Assembly (NCBI RefSeq): GCF_963576545.1 | Contig: NC_083655.1 | Coordinates: 3,075,182 to 3,139,181 of the forward strand | Reading direction: 5' to 3' | Length of the DNA stretch: 64,000 nucleotides | From: Limanda limanda | Taxonomy: Eukaryota; Chordata; Actinopteri; Pleuronectiformes; Pleuronectidae | Part shown: positions 1 to 9,680 of the stretch, one piece after another | How the letters are laid out: every line of letters starts with the position of its first letter | How positions within the stretch are numbered: the first letter of the stretch is position 1 | The notes under the pieces: model-generated | What the model was told of the DNA's origin: nothing | What the model saw: only the letters and a program-made list of their open reading frames with translations | Database searches by the model: none | Translations under genes and position numbers: made by a program

Positions 1-1078
1 AGTCAAAGGAAAGCTAAATGTCACTGGACAAAGTGAAGCTGCAGTCTTGGCTGAATGGATGTGAAGCTTCTGGGAGGAGGCACAGCCCTGCAGTGTGTGT
101 GGGCACATGTTTGTCTTTATTCAGTGTTAGTTTCACAATAAAAGCACCACAGACAGAGCTCATCGGGATATTTAGCTCTTTGCAAGTGATTATTCTAGTT
201 ATGACCCAAACTGACAGAGAAGAATATCTTGAAATCTACAGAATCATCTTTCCATCGGGAGACGAGAGACACAACAATCCTTGATAGAGAATCATTCAAT
301 TATTCATCATGCCTTTGGTTGTTTGTCATCCTACTTTAAATAATATATTACTGATATAGACATTAGATTAAACTGAATTGTCAATCTTATTTATTTGTCC
401 TAAGATGGAAGGATATTTTTTAAGTCCTCCAACAATCACTTCAGATGTTTCTATACAACTTGTGGCTGGTGAGAACAGAAGCTAAATCCAGTGAAATCTG
501 AGTGAGCAGAATTCTCTCATTTCCCGGCTCAACCTCGCTCACATCTCCCTCTTTAGGGAGTTCTCGCTCTCCATTTTAATCCTGAAATGCATTTCTCTCT
601 CTCTCCCCCCTTTTTTTTTTGTCTCTCGACAAGTAATGACAATTAATCAAGCATGAAATTGACAATCGCGAGACTGTTGCCAGTGAGAGGAATTCAAAGG
701 AGCAGCGTCTCGCTCATTCTCGCGGTGCAGCGACTGGAGAGGAGCGTGAGCGGCGCCGAACCAGCCGTAAAAACGCTGCTCGCCAGCCGGCTTCCTTCTC
801 GCTGTGTTGTTATTTCACACCTGAGGAGCAGGCGGAGTGACTCACGGCTTCTCCGGGAAAAAGAGAAGGTGTTTGATTGAGCTCCCTCGTCTAACAAGTC
901 TGATTTTCCTCTTCATCTGGCACCGGTGTTGATTGGGCGAGACTCCTCATCACCTCGTCTGAGAGCAGCCGTGGTTAGCATTTCTTTCCGGCCTCGTTGG
1001 CTGCGCTCGAGGTATGATGACGCTTTTCCTCGACTTGAATGATGCAGGTAAATATCTCTGAGGGCTCAGCAGAAGTTC
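1..1078. other. non-coding; no gene seen
   Basis: AT-rich sequence with a T run near 610-620, then a GC-richer block (about 660-1010). No splice-bounded exon with protein similarity was found on either strand. In particular no PSKH C-terminal exon (expected motifs PWPS, AKDFI, HPWV) was seen. Confidence 0.5.
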
Positions 1079-1086
1079 CTCCTGAC

Positions 1087-1954
1087 TAGGGTTGCAAAGG
1101 GGTGGAAAGTTTCCGGTAAATTTCAGGAAACTTTCCATGGGAAGTTAAGCTCGGGAATTTGGGGAATTTTGAAAAAAAACAACGCAGATTAAACGCTGAG
1201 CAATAAAAACATAATTCAAAACTCTATTTTAAAGATGTATGGAACGTTGAGTTTCAACCCTCCACTGTGCATTCTTCCATCACATGCACAGATAACTCCC
1301 AGCATGCTTCACTCTACAGCAGGGCTACTGAGGCCTGCTGTAGAGTGCAGGACTAGTCAGGTAAGTTTCCATGATATTACTGGGAAAATATATTAGCATG
1401 CTGATTGAGGATTATTCATCTGTTCATCTAGCCTATTTCCATTCATTTATCCATCAATTGTAAAATATGTTCACAGACGATTCCAATTGTTTGGCTAACT
1501 ATTTATATCTCTGGCTTTGCATTAGTGTTTTTTTACAAACTTTTTTCTCATCTTATTCTACAGAACAATGCCACGTGCACTCTCTCATGTGTGGAGACAT
1601 TTCACCCCATCCAATGTAGAAGGAAAGGCTGTGTACATTTGCAAATACTGTGCAAAGACCTATGTTAAGAATGACACAACGATGCAGAAGCATATAGTCA
1701 AGTGCCCAAAGTTTCCTCAGGGCTCAAATCAGCCTATGACACAACAAAATGTTTATATTTATTTATGACTGTATATGACAAGGTAAATACAGTTAGTATA
1801 AATTACCCACAACATTTCCAGTTTACCCGTTAATTCCCGTATATTCACGTATATTCACGTATATTCCCGTTAATTCCCGTTAATTCCCATTAATTCCTGT
1901 TAATTCCCATGGAAAGTTTCCAAGTTTGAATATTCCCGGAATTTTGCAGCCCTA
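1087..1954 (+). mobile_element. BED-finger hAT-type element, copy A (complete)
   Basis: This 868-bp element is bounded by TAGGGTTGCAAA at the left and TTTTGCAGCCCTA at the right, and flanked by perfect 8-bp target duplications CTCCTGAC (1079-1086 and 1955-1962). An 8-bp duplication and short imperfect termini are hallmarks of the hAT superfamily. Inside, in order: a palindromic left end rich in GGAAAGTTTCC; a hairpin (ACTCTACAGCAGG at 1311-1323 with its complement at 1334-1346); a splice donor CAG|GTAAGT at 1360/1361; an acceptor TTCTACAG ending at 1563; a short BED reading frame; a second donor AAG|GTAAAT; and 10-bp subterminal repeats of the TAATTCCCGT type (about 1827-1911). No RNase-H-like transposase domain is present, so the element is non-autonomous. 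Confidence 0.92.
1568..1768 (+). CDS. BED-type zinc-finger peptide of hAT copy A
   Basis: This 66-codon frame begins MPRALSHVWRHFT. It contains the BED layout: an aromatic SHVWRHF start, then C-x2-C (CKYC), then H-x3-C (HIVKC). BED fingers are the N-terminal DNA-binding domain of hAT transposases. The frame stops after NVYIYL, before any dimerisation or catalytic domain, so it is a free-standing DNA-binding module. The ATG lies four bases after a good splice acceptor, in context AACAATGC. It differs from the other copies only at the tail, where a 4-base insertion gives a different stop. Whether it is translated is unknown. Confidence 0.7.
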   Translation: MPRALSHVWRHFTPSNVEGKAVYICKYCAKTYVKNDTTMQKHIVKCPKFPQGSNQPMTQQNVYIYL

Positions 1955-1962
1955 CTCCTGAC

Positions 1963-2758
1963 ATCAACAAGGTGAACATAAAGAAGAGGAGATTTAGCTT
2001 TTGTTTTCCTCCTGGAACCAAGCCACCTGCAAGAAGTGTATCCCCTGTTTCTTATTTCCAACATTTTTCACGTCAAAGTACATAAGGGCTTTATTGTGTT
2101 TGGAGGGAGGGGGGGGGGGGGGGGGTTATACATCACTGTTGAGCAGAGGGCTGCGAGGAGGGAGAGAGCTGTGCAGATATGGAAGGAGGAGAAACCTACA
2201 GGGCTCGGCTTATTGAGCAACATCTTGTTAGAGAGAATGAGAAGCTCGGCCGACTGGGTTTGCGGCGTGCTGCGTCTTCACCTGACAAAGACGTGATTGC
2301 AGCAAATGAAGAAAACGCCAGAAGGTCGGATTAACATGATCACGACGGATAATGCACTTCTGAGTAATGAACTGCTCCAACACAAAGAGCCGCCGCCGCG
2401 TTTCCCTTCCACAGTTTATCTCCGGAGTGAGAAAACCAAGTTTACATATGTCTCATCATAATGAGTCCAAATAGGGGGAGGCGGCCTGTTGCAGCCACAG
2501 CCGCAGTAATCAGAATACCGATATCCGGGTGCAGGCGAGATTGGGCTGTCATGTACAATCCACTGTGGACCAGTGGAGGGAGAGGGGGGGGGTTGTGTTC
2601 TCACGGCGCCCACTAGGGGGCAGACTGGGCTCGCTGGTACCCAGGATGCACTGCTGCTCGGAGAGGCAGATGTTTAGGGGTTGGGTCAGGAAGAAGAAGA
2701 GCCTGTCTGGTCTGAGCTAACACCAGGATATGTGCTTTACATGCAGGAGTGTGGCCAC
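1963..2758. repeat. non-coding, with a 17-base poly(G) tract at 2109-2125
   Basis: A run of 17 G sits in an otherwise ordinary purine-rich stretch. A second G9 run is at 2586-2594. No gene similarity was found. Confidence 0.6.

Positions 2759-2848
<90 letters not shown>
2759..2848 (+). repeat. (CA)n microsatellite, about 45 uninterrupted units
   Basis: Pure AC/CA dinucleotides run for about 90 bp. Reading frames through it encode only Cys-Val or Thr-His alternation and are artefacts. Confidence 0.97.
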
Positions 2849-2849
<1 letters not shown>

Positions 2850-3155
2850 TCTGAATTCCACTCACACACACCAGATGCGATGGCCTGATTCGGTGTGAGG
2901 GAAACGCTCCGTCCTACATGCAGCCGTGATGAGGTGAGTGATAAGGTGCCAGAATCCCCCAAGGATACACACATTACTCCCCCTCCCTTCTTTCACTGCA
3001 CCCCCCCCACGCACACACACACCACACCCTGCCATCTAACCCCCCCCTCCTCCCTCCCTCCTCCCAGTGTCGAGTGAACACCTCAGTGTGAGTCTGCACT
3101 ACAGGTCTTCAGGCCAAGGGCTGTCACACCTGGGGGGGGGAGTGTATGCATGGCA

Positions 3156-3316
3156 GGTGTGTGTGTGTGTGTGTGTGTGTCTGTGTGTGTGTCTGTGTGT
3201 GTGTGTCTGTGTGTGTGTGTGTTGCAAGGGGCGGAGCATACCGGGGACAGAGGGATCCATTTCGTAGGCAGGTGCCAGCGGCTGTTTGCATTTGTGAGTG
3301 ATGCTACACCACCTCC

Positions 3317-3351
<35 letters not shown>

Positions 3352-3364
3352 CCACACACACACG
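3156..3364 (+). repeat. paired GT and CA microsatellites in opposite orientation
   Basis: A GT tract with CTGTG interruptions (3156-3222) is followed about 95 bp later by a CA tract (3318-3364). On one strand these two arms are complementary and could form an imperfect hairpin. Confidence 0.9.
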
Positions 3365-3369
3365 TCTTT

Positions 3370-3740
3370 CCATAGTTGTGAGGACACTCATCGACCTAAT
3401 ACATTCACTACAGTCTCTCGTCTTAACCATCACACTTTAATGCTTATTCCCACTTTACCCTTATCTTAACCCGATGCCTGTATGTGTTGGTGTATGTGTG
3501 TATATTTATAAGCATGTGTGTGGGTGCATGTCTGTGTTTGTATGCAATTATATATATATATATACATATATTCATATATATTTATAGCGTATGTACTTGT
3601 TGAAGTGCAAAATACCTCCAGGAGGAACTTGTGCCATTGTGCTAAAATACCCTTGCAAAATCTCTATAACCTCACAATATCAAAATGTCCTCACAATATC
3701 TATATGTCCTCATAATTGTTCTATAGAAAACTATAGAGAG
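3370..3740 (+). repeat. fish interspersed repeat with GTGAGGACA / TGTCCTCA motifs
   Basis: TAGTTGTGAGGACACTCATC opens the block, and repeated TGTCCTCACAATAT and TGTCCTCATAAT words close it. This vocabulary belongs to a dispersed repeat common in fish introns. It includes a short (TA)n tract at about 3549-3564. Family name not assigned. Confidence 0.5.
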
Positions 3741-4116
3741 ACAAGTCTTGCACGTCCCTGCTCTGTCTCCACAAACAAAGTTACTGATTCTTTCACAAAG
3801 ACTGTTTGTAATTGCAGCCCTCGTGAATTAATTTGCATGTGAAGAAGAAGAACTTTCTAAATCTCTATTTGTCCACCTGGAAAAATGTAGGTGCCTGAAG
3901 TTAATCCCCACTTTCTCTGCACTGCTTCGTTGAATATATTTATTTGAAATTTCCATTTCTTACAGCGGCGCTCTATGTTAATGACCATCAAACACACGTG
4001 TTACATAACTGTCCCGGAGACTCGTATTTAACTGCACAGTGAGAAAAAAAAGACGCATGATGGAATTTAATTTGCCATTCTGCACTGTCCCCAAACAACA
4101 GCCCGTGTGTTACTTG

Positions 4117-4180
4117 GCGGCACGGTGGCCCAGCGGTTAGCACAGCGGGTTTGAATCCAGCAGCAGGTTAAAGGTCACAA
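4117..4180 (+). repeat. fragment of a tRNA-derived fish SINE
   Basis: GGCGGCACGGTGGCCCAGCG with GTTAGCAC is the well-known start of a dispersed fish repeat. The B-box-like GGTTTGAATCC follows unusually close, so the copy is internally deleted and inactive. Confidence 0.6.
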
Positions 4181-6277
4181 GTCGTCTCTCATTGAAGTCA
4201 ACTGTCCTGCACTATGCACCAAATGCAACATCATGCTTCCTGTGTGGGTGATAAATCAATACTGAGCGCAACTATACTGCAGTTTGTAGTGTGACATACT
4301 GAACAGGGGGAGGAGTCATTGTTAAAAAATCGTGTCGATGTGCACGATCATGTGCATGTGTGTGGGTGTGACAACAAAACAGTTTGCACCTGCTGGAATT
4401 CTGGGTTTTCTGCAGGAAGAGGGAGATCAGACATTGTAGAAAAGGGCTGTTTGCTTTAGTCTAGTAATAGAAACCCTTCAATCCAACCTCTCAACTAATA
4501 GGACAGGCTGAAGTCCTTTTCTCCAGCGCCATCTTCGTTCTATGAAGTCGCCCTCTGCTGGTTAATTCGAACTAAAATTGAGGTTTCAGGCACTTCCACT
4601 GGAGTCTACGTCCATTTCTAATAATACAGTTTACGGATAGTCCTCAGCAACACAAACAATATCAAAATGAAACATAAAAATCCTTATTATTAGCGATTTA
4701 ATACTCTTCTACTGTTGATTTCAATATTTGTTTCAAATTCTTTCAATAGTATTTGTATATTTTATTAGAATTTAAAAAAGCGAAGCGAAAAAGATGTGTT
4801 TACGATGCTGAAAGTTCTTTCTGCTGCGGATTCGTGAAAGCACCAATGATCCTGTCAGTGTTATCTTCACAAGTAATTCTATGAAAGACGCTGTGGGCAT
4901 TTTGCACATCTCTCTGTCAGGTTGTTCCATCGCTGGACAGCTCATTCCACATGAAACTCTTCACGTCCAGTTTAATATGTGAAGGGAATTGCTCAGGCTG
5001 CTGTAAGCGGTCTGGTCCCGAAGAGAAGCGCCCTTCAGAATGACATGAGAACACTTGTGGTGCTTTATGGATACTTGTGAACCTTTGTCAGACATTACAA
5101 CATTATTATCGCAGTGTGTGTGTCTGTGTGTGTGTATGTGTGTGTGCAGCCGCTGCTGTCAGTCTCCTTGAGAGCAGAGTAGCTTGTGAATGACAGAGAA
5201 TACGTGTCTTGTCAAAGCAGAGATGTGATTGATGGCTGATCCATCGAGCCCTGGACCTCTACTCAGCCATGTATGATGTCTTCATATTGTCGTCGTACAG
5301 TATGAACTTACACGTCCATGTCTTACACTGAGGCGTATGAGATTCTGTATGTGAGCGTTATGGTATTTGTTCCCCAGGATTTCTCTCCACCGGTGTGGCT
5401 GTGTGGAAAAAACCACCGTGAAGAGCATGAAACAAGCCGCTGCATAAACTCCAGAGAGGATTTTGCACCATTGTTCAGATGCTGGTCAGCGCAGCGGTAA
5501 ACACAGGGATAATAGTCCAGGGTCTATGTGAGGGGAGCCTCTTGTATGCCAGACTCAAATGTCAAACTGCATCCCTGAGAATCGCCGTGCAGGCTGAAAG
5601 CCCAGAGAATAATCCAGCGTGAGCGAGAACAAACCCAAAGTCAACACGGAGGCAGATAAATACCCACGTGTGTCATGTGACGGAGGGAAAGTGGTCAAAA
5701 ATAACGTGCAGGGTCCCTGGACCCCCGAGTCAAAGCCTTTTCCAAGTCTCACACCTTGTTGATCTATTTATACCAGGCAGGGATAGAACAGTGTGGCTAT
5801 ATCTATGAGGTGTAATACGGTATTAAAGTGTGAATCGCTCGTGTGCAGCGTGGGATTCAACACGATCAGACTGCATTGTGGGTAAAGGCCGCGTGTCAGA
5901 ATGGAAGTGGCAGATGGGACTTTGGTTGATTTTTGAGGCAGATGCTGGAAGCAGGAAAAGTCTAATTCCCTGAATCAACAGTCACAAGGTCAAACAACAA
6001 CAGTGCAGCTGAACTCTTGTGTCTTCTCCTCAGCTCCTGGTTAACATCCACAGAACAACACCAACAAATAAGTTTTCTATTTGCACTGGAGTGCCGGGGA
6101 TCTCGTGGAAGACTGTCACAGGACTGTCAATCTCCTGATTCTCTTTCAGCCCGAGCGCTGGTGAAATACAACTTCTTGCTTCGCTATAGAAGCACAAGTC
6201 AAGTCAACATAGGAGAATGACAACTTCATGCTTTCAGTGAGGGAATATCTGCGAAAAACACCTTCTGTCGGGCTGCA
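4181..6277. other. non-coding; no gene seen
   Basis: Mostly unique sequence. About 4520-4640 contains CGCCCTCTGCTGGTTAA, the complement of a dispersed fish repeat word (CCAGCAGAGGGCGACTCCAC) also found at about 23050-23070. A short GT tract lies near 5114-5146. No exon-like frames were found. Confidence 0.45.
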
Positions 6278-6465
6278 TGAGCTGTGGCTCAGGAGGTAAA
6301 GCGGATTGTCCACTAACCAGAGAGTTGGAGGTTTGATCCCAGGATCCTGAAGGCTGTGCTGGCAGTGTGTGAGCGATGTATGGTATAGAGAAAGTGCGGT
6401 GCATAGATGAAGCTCTTTGTGTGGAAGAGCTGCATATTGATACTGGATCATAAGTGCTGGGATGA
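6278..6465 (+). repeat. tRNA-derived SINE
   Basis: GAGCTGTGGCTCAGGAGGTA matches a polymerase III A box region. AGGTTTGATCCCAGG, about 50 bp later, matches a B box. The following body (GTGTGTGAGCGATG ... GAAGCTCTTTGTG) is the usual unrelated SINE body in fish. The copy is decayed and its 3' end is uncertain. Confidence 0.65.
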
Positions 6466-6782
6466 AGCTCCAACACAATAGTGAAAGGATGAATCACTTT
6501 TGGGCCAAATGCAGATCCCAGGTCAGATAAATCACACAATGAATCAAAAGCTGCTTAGGGCATTTGTGTCACTTTCTATTGTAACTATATAAAGCTCAAA
6601 GCCAAACTTTTGTGTTTATCAAACCATTGAGTTGAATGTGTTTCATCCATACATCACTGGGACTCATTTCCTATATAGAGTCCTTTGATTTTGGCTGCAG
6701 AATTTTGTATTTTCAAATCAAGATAATAACATTATTTTTGCTTCAGTTTTCTACCATATAGGATTTAAATCAAAGTACTTAC
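6466..6782. other. proximal part of kinase intron 2
   Basis: The sequence following the exon 2 donor on the minus strand is AT-rich and non-coding. The intron continues to at least the left window edge unless the downstream exon is lost. Confidence 0.5.
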
Positions 6783-7503
6783 ATCTCCGTGGAAGCTGTA
6801 CTTTCCCCTCAGGATGGATCTATAGAGCCGCGTTCGACTCTCGTCCTCAAACGGCATCGACCCGCTCAGCACGATGTAGGCCACCACCCCCAGGGCCCAC
6901 ATGTCCACGGCACACGAGTAGGGTCTCCTCAACAACACCTCAGGGGCCAGGTACTCCGGTGTTCCACATGTGGTCCTCAGGGACCACGAGCGCCCGGCGC
7001 TGCTCCCGTCTCCCTCGCCGCTCGTGTTGTGGTCACAGAGCTCCGGCCCTGTGCCGCCAAAAGTCGCCAGTCCAAAGTCCGTGACCAGCAGCCGGGAGTC
7101 GGCCCCTGGGTGGTAGTACAGGAGATTCTCCGGCTTCAGATCTCGGTGGGTGATGCCCAGGTTGTGCAGGTATCCCACCCCGGCCAGCGCCATGCCCAGG
7201 GCCTGGGTGGCGTCCCGCTCGGTGAAGTGACCCCGGCTGACCACCCGGTCCAGCAGCTCGCCGCCGGTCGCCAGCTCCAGCACCATGTAGACCCGCTGCG
7301 GGAACTGAAACACCTCCATCAGCTGGATCACGTTGGCGTGGCTCACCCGCTGCAGCACCGCCAGCTCCGAGGCGCACACCTCCCGCCCCCCCGGGGCCTC
7401 CACCTCCATCATCTTGATGGCGAAGGGCTGGCGAGTGGCCCGGTGCTCCACCCGCACCACGCGGCTGAAGCTTCCACGACCGATCAGAGCTTTGATGTCA
7501 TAT
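6783..7503 (-). CDS. pskh2-like: PSKH-family Ser/Thr kinase, coding exon 2 (most of the kinase domain)
   Basis: This exon encodes residues 92-332 of a CAMK-type protein kinase. Visible landmarks, numbered in the joined protein, are the glycine loop IGRGSFSRV (G100, G102), the ATP-binding Lys in FAIK (K122), the helix-C Glu (E138), the catalytic loop HRDLKPEN (D213), DFG (D234), GTPEY, APE (278-280) and DMWALGV. All catalytic residues are intact. Residues such as RYDIKALIG, PFAIK, EVLLR.PY and AVDMWALGV recall PSKH2, while VEHRATRQP and GITHRDLKPENLLYYHPG recall PSKH1, so the orthology is not settled. The segment between DFGLA and TTCGTPEY has 30 residues where human PSKH1 has 12, a Gly/Ser-rich insertion in the activation loop. 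The acceptor is CCCCATCAG|A and the donor is GAT|GTAAGT at phase 0 (6782-6781). The remaining C-lobe and tail (about 100 residues in human PSKH1) are not in the 6.8 kb to the left. The gene is therefore cut by the window edge, or that exon is lost. Confidence 0.9.
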
Positions 7504-8328
7504 CTGATGGGGCAGATGGGGGGATGACTCATTACATCTCATGATACAAGGTTGAAACGTCTCTCGGTGATGTATGGAAACGGATCTGCATGCAGGGACG
7601 GCTGCTACAGCAGGAAAACTCACGTATACACACCAGGATTCAGATCACCAGTGAAAACAGTTCTATTCTAAATAAGCTGAGAGGAATCAGAAGTGGAGGG
7701 AGACCAGCACTCCTCCTGAACGACTTCAGCTTCCCTCCCGCTCGTTGTGTTCGAGCTTCCAACTCCAGTACAGTGAGGCAGTGTGAAGGCAGGACAAGAG
7801 CCCGGCTCCTAAAATCAATGTCTTGCTATTACTGCTAATAAATTGTATTGCACAAAGGTTGGTGGTGGAGAATGAGAAAGCTGCTGACAGCGAAAAGGCT
7901 CCCATGAATAATTGCAAGGCTCTTAAGACGTTTCACCTTGCATTGTGTTGCAAATTATCTAGTTGGGGAATGGATTTTGAAAAGTGGCGTCTCACCGTGT
8001 TGAGATAATATCACTTGTTTACTTCTCTTGTTTCTTTCTTTGACCCCCCTTTTTTATTTTTAAAAGTACTTGAAATTGAAAATACAAAATCAGGTCACTC
8101 CTCAAATACCAAGTTTGAATAAAAGATGGATTTTTTTTTATGAAAAAGAAATCTTATTTGATATTTTAACATAACTGCTATTGGCAAAAAATACAATAAA
8201 CAGTTTAACTGCACAATACTCTTTTGCTCTATTTCAGAAAATCCTACATCGACATGAAGAAAAAGTAGATTTTGATTCAAAACTATTTTACTCACAAACA
8301 GCAAATATAAGTTTATATTAAAAATGAC
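7504..8328 (-). other. intron 1 of the PSKH-like kinase gene
   Basis: This 825-bp intron lies between the two kinase exons. On the minus strand it begins GTCATTTTTAATATAAAC, a weak donor after AG. It ends in a pyrimidine-rich CCCCCCATCTGCCCCATCAG. Reading frame and protein similarity both require this junction, since VTA|R|YDIK is continuous only when the intron is removed. Nothing else coding is seen inside it. Confidence 0.85.
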
Positions 8329-8603
8329 CTTGCGGTGACGCGTGGATCGAACTTGTCCTTATACTTTGCAGCTTTGTCCTGTTGTCGTCCGTCCCTGAGA
8401 ATCATCTGCTGGCTGTTTGACCCCGGCTGACGAGTCTTGACCCCGGTGGAAAACCAGGGGCCTCTTCCTTTCTCCAAACATTTCTTCGGCTCATCGCTGT
8501 CAGTGTGCGATTTGCTGAAGGCCACGAGCGACTGCACCACCCCGACCCCCCCGTAGCCCTTCCTGGACGCCTCGAGCGGCACCTTGCTGTTCCCACAGCC
8601 CAT
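8329..8603 (-). CDS. pskh2-like: PSKH-family Ser/Thr kinase, coding exon 1 (N-terminal region)
   Basis: This exon encodes residues 1-91 plus two bases of codon 92. The start ATG at 8603-8601 was chosen because the protein then begins MGCGNSK, the same kind of start seen in human PSKH1 and PSKH2. Gly2 fits N-myristoylation and Cys3 fits palmitoylation, so the product is probably anchored to Golgi or plasma membrane, as described for PSKH1. The start has G at -3 and G at +4. The middle of the exon is low in family similarity, but the end (KYKDKFDPRVTA) matches the conserved PSKH segment just before the kinase domain. The exon ends at a GT donor (AG|GTCATT on the minus strand, 8328-8327). Joined to exon 2 it restores codon 92 (AGA, Arg) and stays in frame. 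The frame is open further upstream without another in-frame ATG close by. Confidence 0.88.
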
Positions 8604-8960
8604 CGCTCGGAGGGAACCGACCCTCAGCACGGAGGGAACAACAGGAATCCTACTGCTGCTGGAGCCTGGAGCTGAAGCCTACATGGTGGCTGCTTGTTTC
8701 TGCTGGATTGTACTCTGAGCGTGGGGGGGGGGTCAGGTGTTGCCGCAGCACAGACTCCTCCCCAGAGGCGGCAGGTGTGTGAACCCACTCTCTCACTCAG
8801 ATGTGATAAAAGGGTCGAGCAAACACAAGTTGTTTTGAAGCCTTTGTCATGAAGCAGATTACCTCAGAGGCAGCAGAGAGTGTTTGGTGGACGAGGGACC
8901 ACCAACAGAGCCTGGACTCCAATCACATGGAAAAGTACAACATGGTCCATACTTACATAA
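8604..8960. other. probable 5' leader and proximal promoter of the kinase gene
   Basis: GC-rich sequence with a run of ten G (8722-8731) lies directly upstream of the kinase start codon. It contains the start-stop element. No clear TATA box or initiator could be assigned, so this is placed by position only. Confidence 0.35.
8679..8690 (-). promoter_or_regulatory. start-stop element (ATG-TAG) in the kinase 5' leader
   Basis: On the minus strand the sequence reads GCCACCATGTAG. This is a textbook Kozak context whose ATG (8684-8682) is followed directly by a TAG stop (8681-8679), 78 bases upstream of the main ATG. If it lies in the mature leader, it would load and terminate ribosomes ahead of the kinase frame. 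The transcription start is unknown, so membership of the mRNA is inferred from proximity. Confidence 0.5.
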
Positions 8961-9420
8961 TATATATATTACATTATTACATTACATTACATTTGATTTA
9001 GCTGACGCTTTTATCCAAAGCGACTTACAATAAGTGCATTCAACCCCGAGGGAACAAACCCAGAACAACAAGAATCAAGACAGTACAATTTCTTCAAAAT
9101 AAAGCAAAACTACAAAGTGCTATAAGTAAGTGCCATCTTAGTGCTACCAAAGTGTTAGTTTCAAAAGTGGTTAGCATTTGTTTATTTATTTTATTTTTAT
9201 TTTTTTATTCAAGGTACAGTCGGAAGAGGTGTGTTTTTAGTTTTCTGCAGAAGATGTGTAAACTTTCAGATGTCCGGATGTCAATTGGGAGCTCATTCCA
9301 CCATTTAGGAGCTAGCACATATATATTCAAAGATGTCTTTCAGATGCAGTTTGATGACAACGTGACAGCGCAGCACGTGATGCTAGCATTACTCTTTCTT
9401 TAAATCAGATCAATAACAGT
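8961..9420 (+). repeat. dispersed fish repeat (TTAGCTGACGCTTTTATCCA family)
   Basis: The block opens with ACATT tandem words. It continues TTAGCTGACGCTTTTATCCA, AAGCGACTTACAATAAG, and later GAGCTCATTCCACCATTTAG. These are diagnostic words of a very abundant teleost interspersed repeat. I do not assign a class. Its right part runs into the duplicated segment listed separately. Confidence 0.6.
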
Positions 9421-9453
9421 CAGAGAGAAACCAAATGACCTCGGACCTGCTCA
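9362..9453 (+). repeat. direct repeat, first copy (second at 9681-9768)
   Basis: 92 bp from GTGACAGCGCAGCACGTGAT to ACCTCGGACCTGCTCA recurs at 9681-9768 with a 4-base deletion and a few substitutions. A shorter piece (AGATGTCTTTCAGATGCAG, 9331) also recurs at 9461. Confidence 0.9.
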
Positions 9454-9539
9454 GATAGATAGATGTCTTTCAAATGCAGTTTAATCAGTTGAATCATTCA
9501 CTTTTGATATTTGTAATTTAACGTCTGTTTTAAATGTTT

Positions 9540-9645
9540 GATATCTGTATGTGTGTCTTAAATGTGGACCCCACTAAAAGTAGCTCTGTCTTAGGGTAGA
9601 GCTAATGGGGATCCTTCTAAATAAACAAAATAAAATAAACAATAA
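9540..9645 (+). mobile_element. LINE-type 3' end
   Basis: GTGGACCCCAC, GAGCTAATGGGGATCC and a TAAATAAACAAAATAAAATA tail match the 3' ends of fish non-LTR retrotransposons. Only the terminal part is present. It lies between the two copies of the 90-bp direct repeat. Confidence 0.55.
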
Positions 9646-9680
9646 TGACCCACAATTTGAGATTGTTCACCACAGTCAAA

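Noticed and set aside
3083..3433. PWPEDL on the minus strand as the start of the missing kinase exon (expected PWPS)
   Set aside because: It is followed at once by a stop and lies beside microsatellites, with no AKDFI or HPWV downstream. Matching three residues is within chance.
6278..6350. Possible tRNA gene (A and B boxes present)
   Set aside because: No cloverleaf with a paired acceptor stem was found, and the following sequence is SINE body, so it is annotated as a SINE.
7033..7377. Second minus-strand frame inside the kinase exon
   Set aside because: It is an out-of-frame reading of the same exon, rich in Gly, Ala and Arg, with no similarity to any family.
6789..7544. Long plus-strand reading frame (251 codons) opposite the kinase exon
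   Set aside because: It is antisense to a conserved kinase exon, has no domain of its own and runs across the exon's splice acceptor. It is a shadow caused by GC-rich codon usage.
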